Source: Archegozetes longisetosus
Taxonomy: Eukaryota; Arthropoda; Arachnida; Sarcoptiformes; Trhypochthoniidae
Reading direction: 5' to 3'
Assembly (NCBI GenBank): GCA_018873245.2
Contig: JAEMBT020000009.1
Span: 13,791,112 to 13,855,111, forward strand
Length of the DNA: 64,000 bases
Positions 37,701 through 51,600 of this stretch are shown here, in pieces. The position numbers and the translations under genes are program-made. How positions within the stretch are numbered: the first letter of the stretch is position 1; every line of letters starts with the position of its first letter. Below the pieces are notes generated by a model that was not told the origin of the DNA, searched no databases, and was given only the letters and a program-made list of their open reading frames with translations.

Positions 37701-38199
37701 TACCGGAAACAAAGTATCCCAATATTTAGATGTACTACTATTTCTAACGATGACATTTAGGGTAATTCAACTAGAAATTGGTTTTTTGAAAATATATGTT
37801 AAGCTATGTTAAGGTATATTAAGGTATGCTAAGGTATGTTAAGGTATGTTAAGGTATGTTAAGCTATACTATGCTATGCTATGTTAGGCTATGCTATGTT
37901 AGGCTATACTATGTTATGCTATGCCATGTTATGACACATAATGTATGCTAAATAATAACTTAAAGCAATACATTAACTTTATATTTATATAAACGTTTTT
38001 ATATTTCTTTAAAAAAACATTTTCTCCAATTCGGAGTAACTAAAAATAATTGAACTATATTTGAAACTAATTTCGATCACGCCTTAAAACTTATTAATAA
38101 GGTTTCAACAAAAAATTGTTTGCAATTAATTTGAAGTTATATTTTGAATTATAGATTAGTATTGACCAAAAAAAGAAGACATAATCAAAAGTTAATAAC

Positions 38200-38231
<32 letters not shown>

Positions 38232-39682
38232 GTTTAGAAATAGGTGAAATTAACTGAATCAATGCTAATGGTGTCAATATTAAGATAAGCTGAAACCAGT
38301 TAAATCAGTGACAGTATTGAAATTTCTAGAATTGCTTCGCTTATAATCGTTTAAAACTACTTTTACTACTTTTATTATTTACTTATAGTCTAAACTATAG
38401 TTCGTTCCCACACACATCAATTAATGTTTAAATAATCTTTTCTATATAGAGAAAGAATGTTAACTATATAGAGGTTAGACTGTAGATGTATTTAGGATTT
38501 GGGTCGAAAATTGAGAAACTATTTTATGTGAATGGAGAGTAGAAATTTCTCTTTCTATATAGTACTAGTATTTAATATAATGTTTATATTTATTGCTAAA
38601 ATAGTGTTTATATAGCGCTAGCATTTAATATAAGGTTTATTTTAGGAACTGTAGAAGCGAAAGCTATTTTTACCGGCAGGGAACCAAACTATTTTTACCG
38701 GCAGGGAATCAAGCTATTTTTACCGGCAAGCAACCAAATAATACCTGTTCCTTTCACTTTACTATCTTGTTTTCAGGCCACTTCTCGAGTTCCTTCTTTA
38801 GCGAACTATATACTTCAACTTTTAATCAACTTTTTCCCATTTTATGCTTCATTCAACTCTAACCATAAATAGCTCTCTAAGTGCTCTTAGTCTTGGTCTT
38901 AGTTTCAAAATAGTCTCGGTTTTAGCTTTGAAATAGTCTCAGTTAGCTTCGAAATCGTTTTAGCTAGCTTCGAAATAGTCTCAGTCTTAGTTTTAAAATA
39001 ATCTACCTCAACTTCGAAATAGTCTTAGTTTAATCTTCATAGATGACTAATTCGAGGCATATAGTATAGTAAAACTAATTTACAACTTACTTTCTTATGA
39101 ATGTCTTCTAAAATAATGCATTTGAGAAGACTAAGCATGAAATAAGTAATTTAAATTAGTAGATTTGAAATCTTATCTAAGTATGTGACAAATAAGCTGA
39201 GAATTGTCGAGAAGAAATTTGAGTAAAAATTTGAGCAAAATTAGTTTGATTGGTGCTATTGAACTAAAATGAAGGAACGAATGAGGAAAAAATACAAGAG
39301 TCTGGATTTCCCGGTCGATAACAAAAAATACTTTTATTACATTGCAATTAGGTTTAGTTCAAAGCTTTGATATTTTGACATTATTTCCAAAATTCATATC
39401 TCTAAACTGTTTTGATTAAAATTAATTTCCCAAACTGTTAGTTTGAAACATATTTCCCGATTAATTCAATGTAATTCATGTTTATTCGGTTAAGTAAACA
39501 TTTATTGAGTTGAGTCTGCATTAAACTAAAAGCTCCTAACTATGAGCTATTCACAAATTTTAATCTCAAACCATAGTTTATAATCCTTTGAATGAATTTC
39601 GCAATAAGTGTTATTTGTTGATTTGTTTGAATTATTTTTGAAACTGTAAGCGCGCGCAATTGTTGAAGGAGTGTTTAAACAG

Positions 39683-39860
39683 TACAGTAAGACTTCCATA
39701 TAGTGAACCTCTTTATAGTGATTTCTCGATACAGTGAATACACTATTCCGGTCCTGACGTATTTACTTGGACTAATCACAACCTGTTTATAGTGAAACCT
39801 CGTTATAGTGAATGTAAATCATCAGTCGTCAGCGATTGACTATATCGAGGTATTACTGTA
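39683..39860. mobile_element. Pogo/Tigger-like MITE (family D), copy 1
   Basis: Starts TACAGTAAGACTTCCATATA and ends, inverted, TACAGTAATACCTCGATATA; internal repeats of TATAGTGAACCTC. The TA-CAGTAA ends are the hallmark of pogo/Tigger-derived elements. It lies about 375 bp upstream of the Patched-related start codon. Confidence 0.85.
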
Positions 39861-40009
39861 AAAAGAACCTGTTTAAAAGTTTCTAAAGTATGAATCGTGT
39901 ATAACCTGCTGCTGCACTTGTGTTAAAATGGGACGGAATGGCGAATTCAAAGTTGACTGAATGGCTGGTTGGGCCACTTCTCACTTCTTCTTTACTTCTA
40001 CTAACAGTT

Positions 40010-40036
40010 ACCACCAGTCAGTCAGTCAGTCAGTCA
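40010..40036 (+). repeat. (CAGT)n microsatellite in the upstream region of the Patched-related gene
   Basis: Five or six copies of CAGT about 200 bp before the start codon. CAGT resembles the arthropod initiator (TCAGT), so this could be part of the transcription start region. Confidence 0.4.
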
Positions 40037-40235
40037 GAAGTAAGTTAAGTAACGGTACAGTCAATGAATAGATCACATTGAGCTTTAATCTTATAGCTTC
40101 TATTCCAGTATGTGCTATAACCGTTAGCAAAGATATAAGTATTGAGTAGAGGATTATTGAGCTGAGGATTATTGAGTTGAGTGAAAATAATTGAATAATA
40201 ATATCTGCATAAGAAATGATGAGATATTAGTGAAG

Positions 40236-43200
40236 ATGACGTGCAAATGCATCGATCGTGCACTATCTATCGGATTTCAAAAACTGGGTCATCTAATAGG
40301 CCAATATCCGGGATATTTTGTGATAGTGCCTATTCTTATAGCTTGCATCCTCGCCACCGGCTTACAGAGATTGCACTATGAAGACGATCCTGAATACCTC
40401 TTCTCACCTTCCGATGGAAGATCCAAACATGAAAGAGCTATTATTGAAGATCTGTTCCCTATCAACTATACCAGTAATTTCAACTTGGGACGGGTCACTC
40501 ACAAGGGCCGCTTCGGACGCATCATAATTGTCGCCAAAGACGATGGTAGTGTTTTGCGCAGATCCATTTGGGATGAGATCATGCTTTTAGACCAAGCAAT
40601 TAGGAATATGTCTATAGAATGGGATGACTCGATGTGGAGATATGAGAATCTGTGTGCGCGACAGGATTACAAATGTTGGAGTAATGATATTCTTGATTTT
40701 GATAACCGAATCTCTGACATAGAAGCAAAGAAATTCTTCCTGAAATATCCGATTTGGATCAATCATGATATATATAAAGCTTATTTTTTCCCGGCATATC
40801 TCGGTGGTGTTGAACAAGACGCCAATAATTTAGTTAAATCTGCAAAAGCAGTTCATTTAATGTACTTTTTAGACACTACTATCAAAAAGGGTGATGTACG
40901 CGGAGGTCTTTGGGAGGACGCATTCATGAAGCACATCGCGGAATCTAAGTTCGAGAAGATAGCGGTGGCACGTTTTGTATCAACAACTCTCCAGACAGAG
41001 CTGGAAAGCAATACACATAGTTTGGTGCCTTTTTTCAGCATAACCATCATAATTATGCTGATATTTAGTGTGTGCACATGCATGATGGCTGATTGGGTCC
41101 TAAGCAAACCATGGCTCGGACTTCTTGGCTGCGTATCTGCTGGACTGGCAGTTGCCGCAGCTTTTGGTCTAGCAGTTTATTGCGGAGTTGAAATGATTGG
41201 AATTAATTTGGCGGCACCTTTCCTCATGTTGGGTAAGATTATTATTGAATATTAAAGTACAGTAAAACCTCTATGAAGTTAAGCCCTTTTTAAATTGGCA
41301 TAGATGAATACGTAAGAAATTAAGGTTTGTTGCTCTTTAAAAAGGGCTTAACAATGTGTTTTAGATAAAGGGGTTTGATGTGTTTTAAGATTGGATCAAG
41401 TAGATTTAGACTTCCGCTAACTTGAGACCTTCTCATTTATCTTATTTCAATCGTTTCTGTTATAAGGAACTTATGCCAAAATGGTTATATCTATTTTTTC
41501 AGTTACAGTGTTAATCCAATCCAATCTTAATCCAATCCAATCTTAATCCAATCCAATCTTAATCCAATCCAATCTTAATCCAATCCCATCTTAATCCAAT
41601 CTAATCTTAATTTTAGTTTATGCTAGTATATCATGAGAAATAACTCTAATATTAATATTTGAATTAAAATAATTTCTCAAAACTAGTCCACCACTAGTAA
41701 AATAAGTTTTGAGAAACATTAGTGCAATAGATATAAATTTGGTTTAATTATCTACGCCTAGACTCATATGAAGGTAACGATTTCCTTAGCGCTTATTATT
41801 GCGAAAATCTTTTCTGAATTAGCTGAATATTGAATTAGCTAAAACTTGAAATTCGCTTTGTTATAATTATAATAACGTCTATCAAACAGGAAATAAGCTT
41901 AAACAGGATACTGTAAAAGATCTTACGAATGACAACTATTTTCACTTCGAACTAACCTTTCTAATTATGTTAACTATAACAACTAATTTTCTTTGCTATA
42001 GCTACCTGCTTAGTTGACTATAACTTCTGTTTTGGTTGGCTATAGCTTCAAGTTTAGTTTACTCTTATGTCTATTCTGGTTGGCTATGGCTTCAGATTTA
42101 GTTGACTATAACGTGAAATTTAGTTGACTATAGCTTGAAATTTTAATAACTATACTACTATGTAATTGTTTAACGCGACATTGACTTACTAGTACTTCAT
42201 CCGCTCTAATACTAAGAGATTCCAGAAATGCCTAAAAAATTATTTGTTTGAATGTCATTCAGATTTAATTAATAGTTTAGTTGAAGAAATATGAATTTTA
42301 CACATTTGTCTTTCACAATTTTCCGTTAGTTTCAAATTTGTCTTAACGAACTTACATTACCACTCCACTAATTAAGTTAATTATTTCTTAATAAAGCTGA
42401 ACATCGCCTTTAGAATTGTATATGTTTGAGCCAACTTTCAACTTCAGTTCATAACTTTAGGCTTGAGACCGATTGCCGACAGACTAGTGCCCGAGGGCTA
42501 GATATGTAAAAAATAATAGAATTTAGACTTGGCTGAGAATTACATACCTAAAAAGTAGTGCGGTTTAGACCGGACTGAAAATTAGATACTTAAAAAGTAA
42601 TGCGGTTTAGACCGGACTGATAGTTAGATACCTAAAAAATAGTACGGTTTAGACTATGCTGAGAGTTAGATACCTAAAATATAATACAACTCAGACCGGA
42701 CTGAGAGAACTATTATCCCTAACATATTATTAATTATCAAGATTATCGTATTTATAAAGTTTACTTAAGATCCTTTAAACACCATTCACACCATTCACAC
42801 TGTCATATAATTTAAACTAGTTGGTCTTGTAATCCAACTTATGTTAATTGACTGTAGTTTGAATGAGGTCTGAGTTAAAAAGAAAAATCCCATTATTTCA
42901 CTCTGAGAAAATGATCTCTTTCTCGGGCTCTAAATTGCTGTTTGTTTTGTAGCAGTCGACAGATTTCAGTCAAATATATGATTCAATTCTCAGACATTGG
43001 TTTACATTAAATGATTGAAATGTCCTGAAATTGAATCAGGATTGAGATAAGGATTGCGTGATTTTCTTATTTTAAAGTTGTATCAAACTTCATGTGTTCA
43101 AAAGCTGAGAATAAATCAAAGCTTGATTTAAATATAGTGAATATAATTTTGTTATTAAGACTTTCATTACTTTGAAGAAATGTTTGGGATAGGAAAACAT

Positions 43201-46200
43201 TCTTAAGGTTAGGTTAGGTTAGTCTAAGTTGATTATTATTATTATTATTTTGATCAATAGACTGAATGTTTGATATGCGTGATACTTTCATATAATATCA
43301 AGTCGAGCCAGATTTAAATTTACAATTAGTACAAATAATAATGCAAATTAAATAAGATTTAAATAAGTTTGAAGATTTATTAAAATAAGATTAAAGTCTG
43401 ATAAATAACTTAAGTTTTGAGAAATTGGCTCAAATTGTTTTATGAGTAGTGCATTTGCATTCAGACTAAATCATGATTAAGTTGAGGTAAATTTTCGAAA
43501 ATTAGGCTATAACTGCCACAGCCGTAGCTAGAGAGGGGTCAGGAGGCTACAGTCCCCCAGAAATTTAAAAGAATTGAAGTGCAAGTCTGTAATGAAAAAA
43601 GTTCTGACAAAAAACTTTGAGACCGTATATATTTGATGCATCAATAGATTGCTTGTAGTTAAACATTAATTAAAGGTTTGAAACAAATTAATAGAATTTT
43701 GAATGTGAATACACGTTTGCCTCAACAAATCAGAGCATATCATTTTAAACTTTTAGCCTCTCAGACTAACTTAGATACGGGACTGAAAGTTACTGACTAA
43801 CTTAGATACGGGACTGAAAGTTACTGACTACGGGACTGGTAATTGCTGACAACGGGACTGGTAATTGCTGACAACGGGACTGATAATTATTGACTACAGA
43901 ACTGATAATTATTTCATTTGCACGGAAAAGCACAGTAATAGCTGTTTGCATATTTGCTCTATTGATCAGTATTTAACGATTATTTGCTCATTCGTAATGT
44001 CACTCATTCTGAAAATATTTTTTCTTTAATATAATTTTAGACTATAAGAGGAAGTCCATTACACCTTATCGATCGTTTATCATATTTTCATGAACTTCCT
44101 GTCAAATTTCACTTCAATTCACAGAATTTCATATTTACTTTGTAATATTTATAGCTTTTGTATTGTTCAAAGTAATCCTTGAAATATTTGTGAACTTTTT
44201 TTTGTGAAATTTAGTACTGATTCCTGACTGATAAGAATAATTTTCGGCTTTCAAAATATATAATTGAATGTAAGGTTATGTGCAAGTACAAATGTTTCTG
44301 ATTATATTAAGATAGGTTAGGTTGGATGAGGTTAGGTTAAGTCTGGTTCAGTTCGGTTTGGTTTGATTTGATCCGAAAATGTAGCAGAAAGTGATCGGTC
44401 AAAAACTAGAGAAATATAAGTGAACTAAAAGTTCAATTGGAAAAATTGAAATTGTTCAAAATGATAGCATGCGAACAGTTGAACCAAAATGAATTTCAAC
44501 ATTCGTATTGATAAGATTTTTGATTTTGAACTAATTCAGACTTAGTGTTTGATTAGTTAACTAAATAAAAATAATTTAGATTCTGATTCACGACCTTATT
44601 TGTTGAAATAACTAAATAAATAAGAACTCAAAACAATAATGCCATTTCACATTTAAGTGTCTCTTATTCACCGCTTAATGTATTTCGGATTGGAGTCGGT
44701 ATTTGAATTGCATATGGTTACTATTGAAAACTCTTTGTATGCTCAACGTGTTATACGGACCATTTCATAACCCAATCAAGTTAATACAGTATAATTACAA
44801 TAGTCAAATTAGTTAGTTAGATTAAGTAAGATTAGATTAGGTTAGGTTAGGAAAGGAGAATAGCTAACTGATCATATGAAGACAAACCACATACTACTCT
44901 AATACCACTTATATTGGGAATACTTCAATCTGAAGTGCCCACTATAATTATTAGAGACGATGAGTCAATTTTGAACTTTACAATAGCTTTCGGGCAGTTT
45001 GAAAATTAGGAGAATTCATGCCTTCGATCGGAATTCACCCTTCTTAATTATAAATATTTAGCCAATCATTATATAAGATTTGATCTATTTAATTATCTGT
45101 TCTTTCGCAATGATTCTGAAAATCATTTGAAGACTACTAAATCTTGTTTTTAATTGAATATCTAATAATCTGCTCAACATGAAATGAGTTGAGTCTGAAG
45201 ATTGTTTTATACGACTATCACTTAATGCATTAGAATTATATTAAAATAATCTCAGCTAAGATCCGTTTGAACAATTTCAATTTGACTTAATTTCATTTTA
45301 ATCTTAACTAATACATAGATATCAGGCTCATTTTCGAAATCTCGGATTTAAGGTTGACTCAAAGCTTGCCGTCTTATGAATTAGCATATTATGGAGTGAG
45401 TGCTATAGAGCCTATCCGTAATGTCATTGCTATTATAAATAGGGCTCTGTATCACTCACCTAATGATATAATGAAGTAGTATATGATGGGTTGAGAGCTA
45501 TAGAGCTCTACTCAAATATAAATATTACGGATAGGGCTAACATTACGGGTAGAGCTCTATAGCACTAACATTGCAGATAGGACACTATAGCACTAACTCA
45601 ACTACAGATTGCATGCAAGCTTGATGTTTTCATAGTAGAAGGAATAGATATTTTAATTACTAGTTATGAATCGACTGTCATTTGAAATTAGAGTTAAGCA
45701 TAAAATTAAATAATAATATAAATCGAAAGCTTATTGAGCTCAGAAGTTAACTTAACTTAAAAGTGCATTTATTATCAAATTTCCATCACTGACATAACTA
45801 GAGCATATTATAGTATGTCATATGAATTGTTATATCATTTGAATTAACCCTAACTTAAAAAATGTTAATTCACTGGCAAAAACTGAATTTAGTTGAAGAT
45901 TGAATTGACTGGAAAATTCAATTCAGTCATAGTTTGAGTTAGCTGAAAAATTCAATTCAGTCATAGTTTGAGTTAGCTGAAAAATTCAATTCAGTCATAG
46001 TTTGAGTTAGCTGAAAAATTCAATTCACTCATAACTTGAATTGACTGAAAAACAGAATTCAGTCAAAGGTTGAGTAGACTAAAAAACAGAATTGAGTAAC
46101 AAAGATAGTTGACTCAAATATCGTATCTCTAATACAAAGCTAAATCGAATGATTAGTGAAGCTAAACAAGATAACCTTAATTAGAAATATAAATTAATAG

Positions 46201-46392
46201 TTAGATGATGTTGATGATAATATATAATTGTTTTTTGTATACATCGTCACCTTCTAACTTCATTATATATACATATATAATGTATGTATATATATGTATA
46301 TCTTCAACCAAATACTTTAAATAATGATTAATCATGTATGAATATCACCCATATATTATGTGCTATATAGTTATGATTAAGTACTGTTTTAC

Positions 46393-46470
<78 letters not shown>

Positions 46471-48576
46471 TTATAAACTTTGAAATCTTACTTATCTCGA
46501 ATCATAGCTATTATGTCTTGTATATCAATACTTATTTAATTATTTACAGGAAAATTCTATTTGAATTTATAAAGTTCAAATTGAAATTTTTTTTAAATTC
46601 AAATTTAAGTTAATGTTTAGTTTGTAACTATCGAATATCCTATCTATTTATCTTTGTGTCAGTACTGTAGAGTCCTATCCTTAATAGAAATAATATTACA
46701 GATAACACATTATAGCATTCATTCGACTATTTGTCTGTATATAAATTACAAACTTGTATAACATCGTCGGGTCACTGCTATAGAGTCTTACCCCTTATTG
46801 AAATAACATTAGAGATAGGGCTTTATATCATTCATTGATGATATAGTTAGTAAATTGAAAATAATCAATCTTATTTTGTAACGAATTTACACTGAAGTTT
46901 TCAAACTCTTACTTTTTCTAAATTCAATTAACTAAATTCTGACATTTTCTGAAGAAAAATTTTAATATAAAAAATGCTATTAATTAAATAAATTTGAATA
47001 GTTTAGGGCGTTTTCTTATTTTTCACACATGGATATAATACAGTATCTAAAATGCAGTATCTAACACAGTATCTAACAGTATCTAATATACAGTATCTAA
47101 CACCGTATCTAACACAGTATCTGAACTTTTATCTGACTCGTTCAAGCATGAGACAAACTATTATTTCTGTAATACTTTTATGCATTTCTTTTTGAAACCA
47201 AAGAAAAACAATAGCGAGACAGCGAGGTTATTATGTTATTATTCTCTTAAGGCATGCCAACAACTGTTAAAGATCTACCAATCGATGAGATCTTCAAACC
47301 TTGAAATTGAATTACATTGTCACAATTTCTTATATTAATTAAAGTTTTTGTGTTAGAATAATTGAAATAAATAGAATAATCTAGACTATCAAAGTTAGAA
47401 AAACTATCAAAACAATCAAAACTACCAAAACGATCAAAACATGAAAGAAACCGTGTTTTACGCTAATCAAAACTACAAAAAATGATAAAGTTTTAGGCTG
47501 GAAAAATTGCAGTAATAACTCGATATAGTGAACCTCCTAATAATGAATCTTTATTATAATGAAAGCAATAGTCTGTTCCCGATACGCATCAATCAATTCT
47601 AAATAACCTCTATATATTGAACCTCGTTATAGTGAATTCTAATTATCGGCTTATTATGTGAAGGCATAGCTGTATATTTAATTAAACCACTTTCTAAAGA
47701 AGTTTGCTGGTTAGATGTGTGAAATTTGCTCAATTTTAAATTTTCAAAATGTAAGTTGAATAGGAATTAGAGATATAACTTTTATGAAGATAATTATTCA
47801 GATCATAGAGATTTCATTATTATGAAGGTAGTTATACAGTTGATGAAGATCTAATTTTTATGAGATAGTTGTACAGTTCACAGATATTTAATTCCTATGG
47901 AAATGTTTATACAAATGATAGATATTTACGAAAATAGTTACACAGTTCACACAAACTGAACAGTTAAATAAATGAATAAGAAAAACGTTAAAATATAAAT
48001 TAAGATACATTAAACTGAATGACCTTATAATGGTGAAATAACTTGAATGTTTAGCAATTGCATAAATTATATTTGTCCCCTAAAGTTCAATGATGGTGAG
48101 GAGAATAATTTATATACTTTGTTTAATAGTTCTATGTCTAATTAATTTTATATTCTATTTTTTATTTCATTTTAATTAGATTTTAATATATATTTTTGAA
48201 CAATTATATAATCAAAATTATAAATATTAACATCTATAGAATTCTAAAAAGAAGTTATAGCTAATAAGATGGGGGGAAACATAAAGTACTAAATGTACAA
48301 GATAGCTAGAAAAATGACATAACATAACATAACGAGATAGAATATAGATGACTGGAGGAAAAATGCAAGTAATACTACAAGTATACTACTAGTAATACAA
48401 GTGTTAACGTTTAAGAAGGAAATGGGCAAGTGGGCAACTCAAATCGGTGAAAAGGTCAGGTACAAAGAATTGCATACCTATCACAAGGTTATTTAGCTTC
48501 CTGAACTTATAGCACTGTAAACATTGCCGCTTTTTTGCTGTTTCGTTTTACAGTCTAATCTCTCTGTAGTTTTGTT

Positions 48577-48631
<55 letters not shown>

Positions 48632-51600
48632 CACTCTTTTTTTGATAGTCTAACCTATCTATAGTCTAGTCTCTACTACTTTTTACAGTCTAACATCTCT
48701 TTTTATAGTCTAGTCTCTATTCCTCTTTACAGTCTAACCTCTAGTTAAACCTTTTTTTGAAGAAACAACTAAACTCATAAGAAGTTAAAGCGTATATTTC
48801 ATTCTTAAAGAGACGTAAATATATCCATAATAAATTAAGGTATATTTTACTATTATAAAAAATGCTTAACAAGATGTTCAACATAAACAAGTTGAACTAT
48901 ATTTAATATTCATTGAATCAGACGAGATCTCAGCCAGATTTCAACCAGATTTCAAGCAGATCTCAGCCAGATTTCAAGCAGATCTCAGCCAGATTTCAAC
49001 CAGATCTCAGCCAGATTTTAACCAGATCTCAGCTAGTACTCAACCAGTTATGACAAATAGCTACGTATGCTATAGACAATTATTTGCTAAATTAATTCAG
49101 GTGTGAAAGGCATCAATAAATGCAAACATTGAGGTAACACATGAACAAGATATAACCTAAATTACAACAAGTGTTATATTGAACAATCACTCGGCATTTT
49201 TTCAATGATGCTTTGAATACTTTATGTACTTATTATCTAAAAAATGACTCATAAATATGATTCGCTTAGTCGGTCTTATAGAGTCCTATTTGTGGCTGAA
49301 ATGGGATTAGAGACTGATTTGAAGGTATCTGAAAAATAGCTCATAAATATGAATCGTTGAGTGCGTGCTATTAAGTCCTATTTGTAGCTGAAATGAGATT
49401 AAAGATTGAACTGAAAATATTTATCTAAAAAGTATGAATAGCTGAGTGAGTGCTATAAAGTATGAATAGTTAGTAGAGTGAGTACTATAAAGTGCTATAA
49501 AGTATGAATAGTAGAGTGAGTACTATAAAGTACAATTTGTAATTGAAATAAGATTAGCGAGAAGATATAGCAAAGAAAAAGGTATTAACAAAGAGAGTTA
49601 AAAGGAAAAAATAAACTAATATTTCAATTAACCTAACGTAAGATCTGTATTGATGTGTCAACAACTTCCATACATGAATCACTCTCAATTTGAATTTAGG
49701 TTAACACTTTTCTTAAATAAACGTTTATTTTATTATATTATTATTTATATAGATTTTCTCTTTCATTTGTTTGTCGATCTCTCTCTTTCTCTCTCTCCCC
49801 TCTCTCCCCCCCTCTCTCTCTCCTAATAATGAATAAATAAGAGGAAATTCAAGAGAATAAATGGAAATTATATAAAGTAATGAGATTGATGTCTGAGTAA
49901 AATTCAAATCAAATCAAAGTAGTTGGGGTTGAAATGAGAAATTTCAGGTTTGCTGCAAATAATTTATAAAAGAGGGTAATTGTGAGAATAAATGAGAATT
50001 ATATAAAGTAATCAAATTGATGTCTGAATAACAATTCTGAATAACAATTCTGAATAACAATTCTAAATAACAATTCTATATAACAATTCTAAATAACAAT
50101 TCTATATAATCAATGTAGTTGTCTAAACACTTCGGGCTGAGATCAAAAGTTTCAAATAGCTTGGCTGTAAATAATTCATAAATGAGGAGAACTGTAAGAA
50201 TAAGTGAGAAATAATTAAAGAGATGAAAATTAAGGTAAAAAGAGAGTTAAGAAAAGAAGAAGTTAAAGAGGGAGAGGAAAATAATGGTGAGATAGAAGTC
50301 AATGACCAGGTACGAAGGTATCACTCTCAGTTAGCGGGAGCAGATGTTGATTACTTTCTAGGGCAACTTTCTATTTATATAAAAGCCTTCTAGTGGTGCA
50401 TAAATGCCTTCTAGTAGTACACAAATACCTTAAAGTAATACACAAATACCTTCTAGTAGTACACAAATACCTTCCGCACACATGACACCATACCTGGAAG
50501 TAAAAATGTTATCTATTTTTAAATATATTCTAATCCAGAATCTATTTTAATCTATTTAAATCGAAAGTGCAATTGAACTCATGAAATTACTATCTAACTA
50601 AAACATATTTTTATATATTGACTCAGGCGTTGGAATGGATGACGCGTTTGTACTTCTGGCCGCCTGGAGACGAACTAGTTCCAGAATGAGTGTCGCAGAA
50701 CGTCTCGGACATACTTACTCTGAAGCTGCCGTTTCTATAACTATCACATCAATCACTAATTTTATTTCTTTTATGATCGGAACTATAACACCATTTCCAT
50801 CTGTAAGAATTACATATTCAGAAATTATATATTCAGAAATTACGCTCAAAAATTACACTCAAAAATTACACTCAAAAATTACACTCAAAACCACATACAA
50901 TATCCACTCACATGAGACCCTCCCCAACAAAACTAACTGTTTCTATGTATTTCAGGTGCGAATATTCTGTATCTATACTGCGGTCGCAGTTCTCTTCACA
51001 TACATATATCATATAACCTTCTTTGGTGGATGTATGGCATTCTTCGGGCACGCAGAAAAAAGAAATTTGCACGGATTGATTTGTGTACCTGTTATGCCCA
51101 AATCATTAGCAGGTATTTTATGCTCTAATCATTAGCGGGTATTTTATGCCCTAATCATTAGCAGGTATTTTATGCCCAAATCATTAACAGCATTTTATGC
51201 TTAAATGATTAGCAGGTATTTTATGCCCAAATCATTAGCAGGTATTTTATGCACAAATCATTAGCAATGTTATATTGCGAGTAACAATCAGAACTAGGTT
51301 TTCCTAATATGCAAACTCATTCCTTCTATGGGAATCACTAAGAAATTATAATTTACATATTTAATACCTTATGAAAGTCTAAGTTATACTATTCTATTGA
51401 TCTATTGAGTCATCTGATGATATAAGTCTCTATCCTTTTAAGGAAATATTCAACTTAGATTAAATCTCTGTTTGAGCAACATATTGCTCAAAATAGAACA
51501 TTGATGTTAGGTCAGTGCTATAAAATACTATCTCTTATTGATTATTTTATAAATAAGACTCCATAGCACTTGTCTGACTGTTTGTCTGGATATGAATTAC

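Larger units (their letters stand above)
31446..40235. other. 8.8-kb gene-poor stretch between chitin synthase and the Patched-related gene
   Basis: Contains two MITE A copies, a MITE C palindrome (about 34375-34500), a 47-bp satellite, two partial pogo-like ends, AT microsatellites (about 36045-36070 and 36435-36470), AAT repeats (about 38195-38230) and a 23-bp triplication with TTTTTACCGGCAGGGAA (about 38660-38735). Open frames here (for example 33112-33300) are short and unrecognised. Confidence 0.6.
41233..50626 (+). other. 9.4-kb first intron of the Patched-related gene
   Basis: Starts GTAAGATT and ends TTGACTCAG. It is filled with satellites, microsatellites ((ATT)n, (TC)n) and MITE-like elements, several listed separately. 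I see no coding sequence on either strand. The exons on each side join seamlessly in a family-conserved motif (FLMLG/VGMDD), so no exon is missing. Confidence 0.85.
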
